This document shows, in pieces, positions 1 to 10,239 of a stretch of 64,000 nucleotides of DNA (within the stretch, counting starts at the first letter, position 1; each line of letters begins with the position of its first letter). Made by a program: the position numbers and the translations under genes. The DNA comes from Cephalotrichum gorgonifer. Lineage: Eukaryota; Ascomycota; Sordariomycetes; Microascales; Microascaceae. The notes below the pieces were generated by a model. That model made no database searches and was not told where the DNA came from. It saw only the letters and a list, made by a program, of their open reading frames with translations. The stretch covers positions 2,014,693 to 2,078,692 of the forward strand of contig ONZQ02000004.1 of the NCBI GenBank assembly GCA_900312665.1, in the 5' to 3' direction.

Positions 1-3000
1 TAATATCCGTGTTTCTTTTTCGCCCGCACTGCGCTTGTGTTGGCTCCCTTACCTCTGGTGTCTGATGTCTGGCGTTTGGTGTTTGAGGGGAGATGGTCGG
101 CTGTTATTATGGGGGGAATTGAAAGAGGAGAAGGAAATGCCGGTTGGAACGGTAGTAGTGGACGTGAAGGTGAACTGAACGGGAATCAAGAGGGAAGAGG
201 GGGGGTGGGAGGGAGGCGGGAAATTAACTTGGGGACGGAATGAATGCGATAGCGTGGTGATGGAAGGTGCAAGGACGTAAAAATGTCGAAGACAAGCGGT
301 TTCGCAGATCAAGCTTGCTGGGGGAGAGTGGGGAATCGACCGCCATGTACTCCCATTGCCGTAGAGTACGAGTACGAGTATTACACAAGTAGTGGCAGAA
401 TTGGATTGGAAGTGGAAGGCAGGTGCATGGGACAGGAGGGGCGGCCTACAGGGTCTACGACCAGTTATTGGGCAAGTGTCAAGAGGAAGAGCCCGTAGGT
501 ACTGCGACGAACAGCGTAAGCTTAGAAAAAAGTACAAGGAAAGAGTCCTATGGGCCAAGGACAAAGTCTTCTACGAGTACTTCGTACCAGCCACTCCCTC
601 AGCCTTGTATGCGGTACATCCATGCACATGGCTGGAAGCCATTTTACGCAGATCCCAAACAACTTGCCTGAGCTTGCCATATCGTGGGATATGGGGGGCG
701 TTGTATTGTTCAAAGGCTCACTGCCTGTACGCAGGGAGATCATCGTATAGTGCTTTGGTAAATGTTTGTTTCCCCGTTTCATTCTAGTTCTGGAATGGCC
801 ATCTCCGTCCGAGATACTCCCTTGAACGAAGTGCAACCTGGTGGTACTGGGCTGTACTGATACTAGCCGCTGCATAGGGTTTCGGGGAGTAATACACTGC
901 TGTACGAGACGTCCCGCCTAGGTAATGCGTTCTCCGTCCCAGGCAGGTACCCAGGTATTTAGCTGTGCGACTACCTAAGAGTACCGAAATAGTAGTGCAC
1001 AATGGCGCGCCGTAGGACTGTAGGCCTATCGCAGCTTATGCCATCACGATACCGGGGCCCCAAGCACTCCACTCCACACTCTCACCGGCTCTCACTCCCA
1101 TCACATCGACCAGAGACATCGACTCCTCGGTAAATCAACTTTCCCGGCTTTCCCGAGACTCGCCTGCATCACGGCATGACAGTGAATATACATATATTCT
1201 TTACCCAGTGGGAGGAGACGACACTTAAACCAGACAAGAAATTAGAGAGAGAGAGAATCCACCAACCTACACGGGAGGCTTTAATGAACAAGACAGACGG
1301 CCCCCAAAAAATATCGAAAGAGGAAAAAGAAATGAGGTCACTGTTTCAACGTCATCGTTGGCATGCGCCACGCACGGACTGAGTCGACGACGGGAAAGCA
1401 GCGGTGACACACCTTCCAGACTCTGCGGGGGAGATACACACCCTCTGAGAGGCCTGTATCTTGACGTGGGGGATAAGTGGTCCCTGGCAGCCATTGGTTC
1501 GTGAGCTTTACCTCCTCTGGAGCGCGCGTGAATTCGACGTTTTTGATACGCTACTATTGCCCTCTTACCGCAAGTAGAAGGAAGCCAAGCAGGGGGGCAG
1601 GGGGGGAGCGTCACAGTTCCACGACCCAGTCCGCCAACCGCGCAGAGATCGAGAGGGGAGGAGCGCTCTTCTCAAGGGTGAGTATAGCATTGAGAGGTGC
1701 AAATACCCGTACTCCGTATGGAGAAGAGACCTCTCAATCACCTCCCGCCTCCCTGTTGAGAGAGACTTGTTTCCAATTGCGGCTCCAAGCGCACTTGCCA
1801 GCTGCACCGAAGCGAAGCACGCCAACGCATTGCTCTGTCTCCCAAATCAGCCGGAGTCCGACTAGCACGACCTTGGCCCCCCCTCGTATCAATGCACCAA
1901 GCCTGTGCTTGGACCAAGCAATATCACAGGGCCTCCACCCTCGAATCCCGGCCCTTTCAAGAGTCGGTCGGCTGGCCATGCGCATGCCCAGCACAACAAA
2001 AATACGAGTACGGAGTAAGCAAACTCGAGATGTGCCCGACCGTTATGCTGCGTGTTTTATTCTTGGAAATACTCTCCGTATATACAAGTAGCATTTTCCC
2101 CTCCGCCAAGATATTCCTGCGGCTGCCCGATCTACTAGATACGATATATTATCCCGAATATACAACATGTCCGGGTATATGTTGCATCCGACCGGCCCCC
2201 AAAAACGGATTGGGTCTGTGACCTCTGCCTCTGGGAATGGGCTTAAGCAAGCCATTTTCGTCATGCGGTGTGCTTGGAGGGCATGGCCCGGGGCCTGGAG
2301 CGAGGGGCATCCGCGTTTTCAGTTTCTACCACCACTTCCACACTTCTTCCATGATCGTCGGTGTTGCCAGGGATGGGTGGGTCAGTGCATGATCTGTCAC
2401 AGGGGGTCGGTCCGGCAGCAGTCCCCCATGTGAGGTGGTGGTCCCAAGATGCGTTTTGGACAGCACTCATTTTGGAAAAAGTTGGAGCAGCCCCTATTCA
2501 CCCCTCCCCCCCCTCCTTCCCCCCGGTCCAGGGGTATGTATGTCTTGTTTCTGGGCGAGTGGGGGAAGGGGGAAACAACGCCTTGGACCCCTATTTTCGA
2601 CCCTCTCTCACCTTCTCGCGTGCGCGTCGTCTGCCGCCCCCGCCCTGAAAATGAAACGCGGAATCCTCACTTTGAGGAAGTCTCGAGCGGAGAAAGGGCC
2701 CTTTTCCCTTCCTTCTGTGCTTTCTCCCAACCCTACTTCTTCTCCCCAGGATATGAGCTGGGTTGTTCCTCCTTCGTCAGCTACAAGTGCTTCTTTCCAA
2801 CTGAAGGTACAAGTACTTTGCTTGCGAGTGTAAATAGAATGCGGGTTGGACTTTTGGCGCAAGGAAGACGGCACACCTTTCCAGCGACAGACTCAGCTCT
2901 TTTGCTGTACATATATTCCGATGATATTAAACAGACGCGCTTTTGCACACAAGGCGTGACGCTAGCGTTACAGATGGTCCGGGGTCATGGGCTAGCGAAC

Positions 3001-3692
3001 GCAACCCCCCCCTGCTCGGACCTAATGGAGGGATTAACGCTCTCGTATTAATACTACATTTCGCGCTCTTGGTCGGAGATTACCGCACCGACATGGTTCC
3101 GTTGCAGCTACCGCTATCAAGGGTCCAACATGAATTCAAGTTGAACGATCGGGGGAAGGGACTAATTACTTGCATTCACATTTGTACTCTCAAAGTAGGT
3201 CCTAACTCGCAAGTTGGAAAGTGGGAACACTGGCCCTTTTTTTTTCTTTTTTTTTTGCCCGCCTCGAAGGAGGGTCCACCCGTACGCGAAATTCTCTTCC
3301 TAGTGGCCCTCGACTCTTGACGCAAGTGCCCAGACATAGTCTATTGCCTAGTCAGTTATGGGGTCCGAGGAAGATAGGTGGCTGGGCTTGTTCTCACGGA
3401 CGAATTGCCGGGACTAAGGGACGTGAAATCGTTCATGGCGAGTCTATTCTGGGGTATAGCTTCGCGTGTCTATCTCTAGGTTTGCTTGCCAATGTCTAGG
3501 TCCACTTTGTATAAAAACCCTATGGCTGGCTCTACCTCCCTCAATCCCTTCACTATTTCCAAACATTTGACCACCCAAAATCGTGAGTAAAAAAAAAAAA
3601 ACCAAATGACACCCCGGCCTGTATCCCTTCCTTCCCCCATCCCCCCCATCCCGCCATCCCCCCCTTTCCCAAACCCCAAAAGAGGACACGGA
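1..3692. other. gene-poor stretch before CTP synthase
   Basis: I see no convincing gene here. The open frames are short, lack recognisable motifs and overlap on both strands. The stretch holds scattered TACGAGTA, TACAAGTA and TACTCCGTA words (for example 367-380, 572-579, 1710-1718, 2003-2017, 2083-2090, 2808-2815) and C-rich tracts near 2490-2530 and 3610-3670. The last 100 bases, just past the CTP synthase stop on the minus strand, should carry that gene's 3' UTR. Confidence 0.6.
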
Positions 3693-5902
3693 TCAGTTCT
3701 TCTTGTTCAGACCCTTCGTGATCTCGTCCAGGCACCCGGCGGCCGCCGCGAAGAAGCCCAGGAACGTCTTGCTCGGCGCCAGGACGCGGCTGAGATACTC
3801 CGGGTGGAACTGGACGCCCACGAACCAGGGGTGATCACGGATCTCGATGATCTCCATACGCTCGCCCTTGACGTCCTTCCCGACAAAGGTGAGGCCCGCG
3901 GTCTCCAGCTTTCCTATCAGATCGGGGTTGACCTCGTAGCGGTGGCGATGGCGCTCGGCGATCTCCTTCGCGTCGCCGTAAAGAGCGCGGAAGCGCGACC
4001 ACTCGGTTCCCTCCTGGAAGACACACGTATGCTTACCCAGTCGCATAGTGCCACCAAACTTGGTCTTATCAACCTGCATTTCTCTGTTAGCAAAAACATC
4101 CATCTGAGCCATGAAGGACTGGGGGAAAGGTGCCGTACCTCGGGCATATATACGACGGCGTGGTTCTTCCCATCCGGCTTCAGCTCCTCACTGTCGGCGT
4201 CCTCGATGCCGCAAACGTTGCGCGCGTATTCTATCACGGCCAGCTGCATGCCCATGCACACACCGAGGAACGGCACGTTCTTGGTACGCGCCCACGTAAT
4301 CGCCTTGATCATTCCTTCAGTGCCCCTCTCCCCGAACGCGCCAGGCACTAGGATTGCATTGGCAGTGCAGACGTCGTGCCAGGCCTTGTGGTACTGCACC
4401 GGGGTGGCCTCCTTAACCGCGTCCTCCAGGTGCTCTGCGTCGACCCAGACGATTTTGACGGATCGGCGGCAGTGCATAGCTGCGTGCTCGAGTGACTTGG
4501 AGACGCTCATGTAGGCATCCTTAAGCTGGATGTACTTGCCGACAAGCGCCACCGTAACAGTCTCGAGGGCGTGGTCGCTGCCCTTGGCGAGACCGACCCA
4601 TTCCTTCCACATGCTCTTCCCCTGCTCAACCAGGGCGGGGGACCTCTGGTAGTTGTCGAGGTCAAGTAGGTCGCTCATGGTCTTGAGGACATTCTGCTTC
4701 TCAAGCAGCATCGGCACGTGATACGTCGTCGACACGTTGTGGACGGCAATGATCTTCTCAGCGCCTAGCTGGCACATGTCGGCCACCTTCTGGATGGTGG
4801 CGGCCTCGAGAGGCTGCTCGCAACGACAGGCGATCTGGAGCCCAACATTTAGCCGCGCGGGTCTAGCAGAGAATCAGGAGCCAGTACATACCAGGTCTGG
4901 GTTGAGGCCCGCGCTCCGGACATCGCCGACAGCCCTCTGGGTCGGCTTCGTCTTCTGCTCACCACCGGGACCGGGCCTAGCCTGTGTTAACTTTGAAACA
5001 ATATCAGATATCATACGCTGGAAACTCACGGAATCACAGGCACGTAGGACACGTGGATCTGGACAAAGTTGCCCTTGCCCGCTCGCCTTTGAAGCTGGCT
5101 GACAGCATGGATGAAAGGGGCACTCTCGATGTCACCCACAGTACCGCCTTTTTGGTATTAGCAAATGCCACGAGAGCAGCGGAACCATCAATTGCAGACT
5201 CACCGAGCTCAACAACGCAGATGTCGGGCGTGAGGCCAGACTCGTCGATAGGGACGGTGGCAACAGCCTGTATCCAATCCTGGATGGCGTTGGTAATGTG
5301 AGGTACACTATTCCGAGACTTAGCAACATGTCCATTGTCGAGAGAATTTTTACCCAGTTGTTTCCCTGGACTTCGGTGGCACATACACTTGAACGGTCTT
5401 GCCCAGGAAATCTCCACGACGTTCCTGGTCGAGAACCCGCTGGTAGATCTTGCCAGTGGTAATGTTGTGGTCTCGGGTGAGAGTGGTTCCAAGGAAGCGG
5501 GACGAGGAGCCTATGTCGAGATCCATTTCGCCTCCCTATGAAAAGAACTAAGGTCAGCCCGCTGTCAAGATGCGTAAGAGGGCTCTTCGTGGTCGTACAT
5601 CGTCGGTGACGTAAACTTCGCCATGTCTAGAGCACACCGATTAGCCAACATGGTAAATCAAGGAGCCGGAGGGGGGCCGCATACTCTATAGGGTTCATAG
5701 TCCCGGCATCTTGGTTAAGGTACGGGTCGATCTTCACGTATGTGACCGTGAGACCTGTGGTTTTGAGTAGAAGGCCGACGCTGGAGGCAATGATGCCCTT
5801 GCCCACCCCGGAGATGACACCTAGCCGAAGCCATTGTCAGTGGGCAAAAAGTTGGACGGCATAGGTGATAAACTAACCTCCCGAAACCAGTACGTACTTC
5901 AT
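3693..5902 (-). CDS. URA7: CTP synthase (glutamine-hydrolysing)
   Basis: Makes CTP from UTP, ATP and glutamine in the cytosol, the last step of pyrimidine nucleotide synthesis. I rebuilt nine exons: 5902-5878, 5820-5685, 5626-5599, 5535-5387, 5307-5204, 5147-5030, 4976-4892, 4834-4139 and 4073-3693. They join in frame to 573 residues, close to the yeast enzymes (about 580). The start MKYVLVSGG opens the synthase domain. The amidotransferase half shows the oxyanion strand PGAFGERGTEGM, the nucleophile elbow FLGVCMGMQ with its cysteine, and the FHPEYLSR motif carrying the catalytic His and Glu. Many small 5' exons are typical of the gene in ascomycetes. It is divergent from VMA22, with 0.9 kb between starts. 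Exon borders were placed by family alignment from memory; the acceptor of exon 7 (GGCTAG|G) is the least certain. Confidence 0.95.
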
Positions 5903-6808
5903 CTTGACGGTGGTTGAGCAGAATAGACGGTACGGCGGTTTGGGGAGGCGGGAAGTAGGAGGGATCAGAAACCGTGATAGTGCGAAGCTAAAAAAAAAAA
6001 ATTATACCATAGAGGGAGCAGTGTTTGTCACGTGATGCCGCGACTGTTTCGCTCCCAGCGGTGACTCCGACTCCCAACTCCCAACGCGTTCGACCAAAAC
6101 AAAACGTGTGAGTCACGAATTAACCGTCTTAGTTCACCCCTGACGCGTTGTTGATAGTCCATCTTGTTGGAGATAAAAAACATCCGAGCGTGTTCACCCA
6201 GAACCGTCACTTCTCGCGCATTGTTGAGATGACTGACATTGGGGCCATGCTTATCTTATCTACCCCACTACAAAGCTTATCTTATCTATCTAGCCTTGGA
6301 GAGAATTCCGAGCACCACTGAGTACTGACAGTGACATTTTTCCAGCTTGATATGTAGGCCTTCTAAGTCCCGTTGGCGACTTCGACACACTCGCAAGTGG
6401 TTCATCAGACGTGGGCTGGTAAAGTTGACCCGGAAAACAAGGTCTCTGGGGCGGAGATCACACCAGGACCAGTAAGACCAGTAAGCGGGATGGATAACAG
6501 CGGGGTCGCATGGGCTCCACAGGGCAGGCATCAGCGGTCCAGACTTGGACTAAGCAATGTTAGCCAAAGCGGGTTAGCCCACTCTCAACCTCACAACCTT
6601 GACTGTCTGCAGCTTTACTTCCTTCCATTGCTCAGGTCCGAGACGCTTCAAACCGGAGTGAACATTCCCGCGCCGCCTCACCTCTAAAGACACCCTTGTC
6701 ACGGAATAATCATACCGCTATCTCCGCTAGTATACCCTCATCCGCCAAAAAAAACACCCCCAGGAAAATCAGAATTAGCGCCATACAGACCCAGACCACT
6801 AGTTGTAC
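5903..6808. promoter_or_regulatory. divergent intergenic region, CTP synthase / VMA22
   Basis: This 0.9-kb stretch separates two genes transcribed away from each other, so it should hold both promoters and 5' leaders. An A-run lies at about 5990-6001. A near-repeat of AAGCTTATCTTATCTA-like sequence occurs around 6247-6292 (GCTTATCTTATCTACC and GCTTATCTTATCTATC). GATA-type sites (TTATC) are therefore clustered there. No coding frame is credible. Confidence 0.5.
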
Positions 6809-7471
6809 ATGATGGATCCCGACCACATCGACAAGCTGCTCGAGCGCTACCTGCTCCTTCTCCACGAGTACACCACCCTCCGTTCCACCCTCGAGAGTAT
6901 CCAGGGGGCCATGTATCAGAACATAGCGCGGGCCAATTTCTCGGGTGAGCGTGGGGTTCGGTACGGGCAGGATTTTTATGACGACCGGATGCAGGCCTCG
7001 CGAAGGCTCAAGGTGACCTTATCTGGAGAAGATAATGGCGTTCCCGAATTCTCTGCCATTGAGGAGGAGGCTGTTTTGGAAAAGAGTCAGGGGAGCGAGA
7101 AGGAGGAGGCGAGTGACGACCAGGCCAGCCCCGCAGAGGGGAGCGGATCGGGCGACTCAGACGCGGGCTCAGACGAGGAGAACGATGAGAAGAGAGCGAG
7201 GGAACGAAAGAAGAAGGCTGAAAGAAACCGGGACCCGCTCCGCTGGTTCGGGTTCGTCACCCCCATGCCGCTGCGTCTTGCCCAGGATCAAGCCGTCCAA
7301 CTTGTCGAATCGGTGTTTCCGCGACTTGCGTCAGTTAACGCCGAGATGATGGATATCGAGATCGAGGTGAGGAGGGCGCGGAAGCGGAGGGCCAAGGTGG
7401 AAGCCGAGAATTCGAAGACAGGAGGGGATGATGGTGCCAAGGGAACTTCTGTCGGCATTGAGGCGGCTTGA
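6809..7471 (+). CDS. VMA22: V-ATPase assembly factor, Vma22/CCDC115 family
   Basis: An ER-associated chaperone needed to assemble the membrane sector of the vacuolar proton pump, by homology to yeast Vma22 and human CCDC115. It is a single exon of 220 residues starting at ATG 6809; a second ATG follows at 6812, so either could be used. Residues about 1-60 form an N-terminal helical hairpin with LLLLHEYTTLRSTLESI. A long acidic Ser/Glu/Asp-rich linker (roughly 85-135) follows. The family C-terminal motif RDPLRWFGFVTPMPLRLAQ precedes a final coiled coil. The motif and the two helical ends are diagnostic; the acidic spacer is longer than in yeast. No intron is needed. It is convergent with the neurochondrin-like gene. 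Confidence 0.85.
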   Translation: MMDPDHIDKLLERYLLLLHEYTTLRSTLESIQGAMYQNIARANFSGERGVRYGQDFYDDRMQASRRLKVTLSGEDNGVPEFSAIEEEAVLEKSQGSEKEEASDDQASPAEGSGSGDSDAGSDEENDEKRARERKKKAERNRDPLRWFGFVTPMPLRLAQDQAVQLVESVFPRLASVNAEMMDIEIEVRRARKRRAKVEAENSKTGGDDGAKGTSVGIEAA

Positions 7472-7802
7472 GCATCATATAGCAAGTAGACTTGATCGAT
7501 CCATACTAATATAATTAATGGACCTCTGAGTAATAGGCAGGGAGAGTGGGTGCTTCTGATGATTTATGCTTCCCTGGGATTTCAAGTGCCTCGGGTGTTA
7601 TTAACGCGACTTTGGGCATACGCAACAGGTATAAATGAATCAAAACTTTCAAAGATTCGAGATGGAATCGGGCGAAGGCTCGCTCACTTCAGCCACCATC
7701 ACCGCATTCCTTTACCGTGGGCGTCGATGTCCACATTTACTTCAACGGATGTCTTTGCCCCTCTCAAGGAACACGAAATTGGAGGTACGATCTTGGTATA
7801 TT
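7472..7802. other. 3' intergenic between convergent genes
   Basis: Short space between two convergent stop codons. It should carry both 3' UTRs and polyadenylation signals. The sequence is AT-richer than the exons, with an ATATAATTAATGG-like stretch around 7508. I see nothing else in it. Confidence 0.5.
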
Positions 7803-9825
7803 TTACCGGAGCGGACCTATAGTCGCTAGCACGTCGTCTAGCTGTTCTCTAAACGTGGGATCATCCCCAATCTTCTGCCGCAGCTGGCTGGCGATCCCGA
7901 AGATGGCGCTCGTCGAGTGACTATACCTCTTCCTCATACCGGGACTCGAATTGGCAAGTAGGGAAGCGCAGAGCTGGAGCACGGCCACCTGGCATTCATA
8001 AACAGTAGCTGACTGCTCCGTCTCCGGGCCGTACCACGCCGCCACGTGGGTTATGACGTCCATCCAGGCCTCCTTCGTGCCGGAGTCCTCCGTCTCGACA
8101 ATCTGAAGTAGGATGCGGACGATCTCGATCCCCCTCGCAGCCTCAGGCTCGTTATTCCCCGTCCCCGTGCGCCGGAAGATGTCGAGGAGGTCGCTGGCCA
8201 GGATGGTCCACGCATCGTTGGCTAGTAACAATTCCTTTCCCTTCTTGGCGTCCAACAAACCCTCCAGAGCCACGAGGACGGCGGGCCTGAAGTCGAGCTT
8301 CTTCTCGCGGCTCGACTTGTACAGCTCTAGGAGCATGTCGACCAGCCCCGTGGCTTCCTTCCTCAGCGCGGAGCTCTCATCCTCCCGGACCCAGATGGCC
8401 ATCGCCCTGACGGCAGCTAATACCAGCGGGTCGTCGTCCGCGCTATCGTCCGCGGAATCCCACGCCAGCGTGAGGCGTGACCCAGAGGACGTATGTGTCT
8501 GGCCGGAGCGCGCGTCCGGGTGAAGGCCCATCGCGCCGGCGACGGAGGCGTCCCACCTGTCGCGAAGGTATTCGACGGTGACGAACATGGTCTCCGAGAT
8601 TGATTTCTGTAGTTTGAGAAGTAGGTCCGGGTCCATGACGAAGGGGCCGTCGTCGTCGAGGCTTTTCAGCAGGAAGCCGATAAAGCTGGAGAGGATATCA
8701 TAGCCAGAGGCGATGCGCCGGGAGGTTCTGGTGTAGGTGGGGGTGTTCAAGTCTGTAAGAAGGGTGGGGCAGGTTGAGCGGATATCGATTAGGACGAGGT
8801 TGGTTAGGAGAAACGGGAGTGACTTCTCCTCTGATGGGGCGGGGGAGAAGAGGAGGTGGGAGGCTTGGGTGGGGTAGACTTGTAGGAGAGAGGAGGATAG
8901 GGTGGTGTAGGCGTATCGAGCCTCGGGCGTGGGCCGGCTCGTGACCAGGCGTCGGATGAAGGATATGATTCCATCTAGCCACTTGGGATGTTGTGGTATT
9001 ACCTGCGTCTTTGGTGTCAGTAGTCCACGGTACTCACTCTCAAGCTAAGGTGGGTGGATGTACCTCTGGATCAGCATGGTACAGGAAAGAGCCGAGGAAC
9101 TCTAGTAGTGTAACACCATCGGTTCCCTTGAATGAAGATACGAGCTGCTGGATCGTGTTGTCGATCTTGTTGCGCAGTGCCGCCGAGTCCTGGGACGTGT
9201 TCTGGGCATGGAGCCAGGCGAAGCTGAGGACTTGGAGGGCCTCAGGGTGAGTCGGGGCTACCTCAGTAAGAGGGCTGATGTCCTCTATCTCCATGAATTC
9301 ACGGGCGCCTTCCGGGAAGCTCGTGATTGATACAAGTGCTTGGAGGATGAGCTCCGTGGTCTCGTCGGAGCTTTTCACGTCTTGTTAGTTGCATGAGATG
9401 AAGGCATCTCAGGGGCGCAGTTCGACATACCTGTGGAGTATCGCCCTCGTCAACGACGGTACCTTTCTCACTAATGCCTCCTCCCGCTTCGAGCTATCGG
9501 GAAGCAGACGAGTAAAGGTATGGATGACGGAGACAGCCAAGTTTAGCATTTCCTTTGTGTCTTTCTTGCTGGACTCGCAGCGGGTCTTGGAGCCGGTCTT
9601 GATCAGCCTGTCGAGGAATTTGGGGGATATAGAGGACCATAACTGGACCACGGTCTCCTCATCTTGTCTTATCCCCTCTGAGTTATCGAGGACGGACTTG
9701 AGGAGGGCAAGGCCGGTGAATCTTGAGGTATCATCCTTGGTCTTAAGGAGGGCCTGGATTTGTGAGAGCGATATGGATGGAGGGGGTTGGGGGTTTCCTG
9801 TGCTTTCCTCCTGGTGGGTGCTCAT
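7803..9825 (-). CDS. neurochondrin-family (DUF1941-like) helical-repeat protein
   Basis: Three exons (9825-9431, 9370-9064, 9002-7803) join in frame to 633 residues. The protein is almost entirely alpha-helical and reads like an armadillo/HEAT-type solenoid. It starts with the family signature in which a short helix (LSQIQALLKTKDD) is followed by FTGLALLKSVLDN and then LWSSISPKFLDRLI. This matches fungal members of the neurochondrin family. Human neurochondrin is a cytosolic and neurite protein; the fungal role is not well defined, so I infer no specific function. The first intron acceptor is AAAAG at 9371; a nearer AAG would put the next exon out of frame. Introns are 60 and 61 nt. It is divergent from the CLC gene. 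Confidence 0.8.
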
Positions 9826-10239
9826 TTTATTAGATGTATAAGAACAATAGCATTACTTAGTTCTCACCGGAACCAATGTCGACTTGTTGAGAGATATGAT
9901 GGTCGGTGGCCACTGTCAGACTTCTTACTCAAAGGTGAAGAATCATGATGGAGTCGATCCCTGGTTTGTGTTATTCAAGAACGAAATCGCACTGTGTACT
10001 GAAATCTGGCGCACGGCTGTCTCCAGCTGCGCAACGAGCTGGCTTTCGTCATCCTATAATTATACTTGCAATACGAAGTACTGAACTACTCCTTATCGAG
10101 CTACTGGCCTCACCAAGCTCCACCACACCTAAGCATCACTCGCCAACCCAATCGCAAAGACTCTCACCCATCTCCACAGATTCCCGGCGATCTGAAGATG
10201 GGATATGCGGTCGCCGCCATACCATAAAGTCCTAACACC
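9826..10239. promoter_or_regulatory. divergent promoter region, neurochondrin-like / CLC
   Basis: Only 414 bases separate the two start codons, so the promoters must be shared or overlapping. The half nearest the CLC gene is C/A-rich (CACCACACCTAAGCATCACTC-like), as is usual for fungal 5' leaders. No conserved regulatory site can be named with confidence. Confidence 0.45.

Noticed and set aside
2449..3051. 200-residue frame in the left gene-poor region
   Set aside because: Low-complexity Pro/Ser/Arg composition, no domain, no plausible start context and competing frames on both strands.
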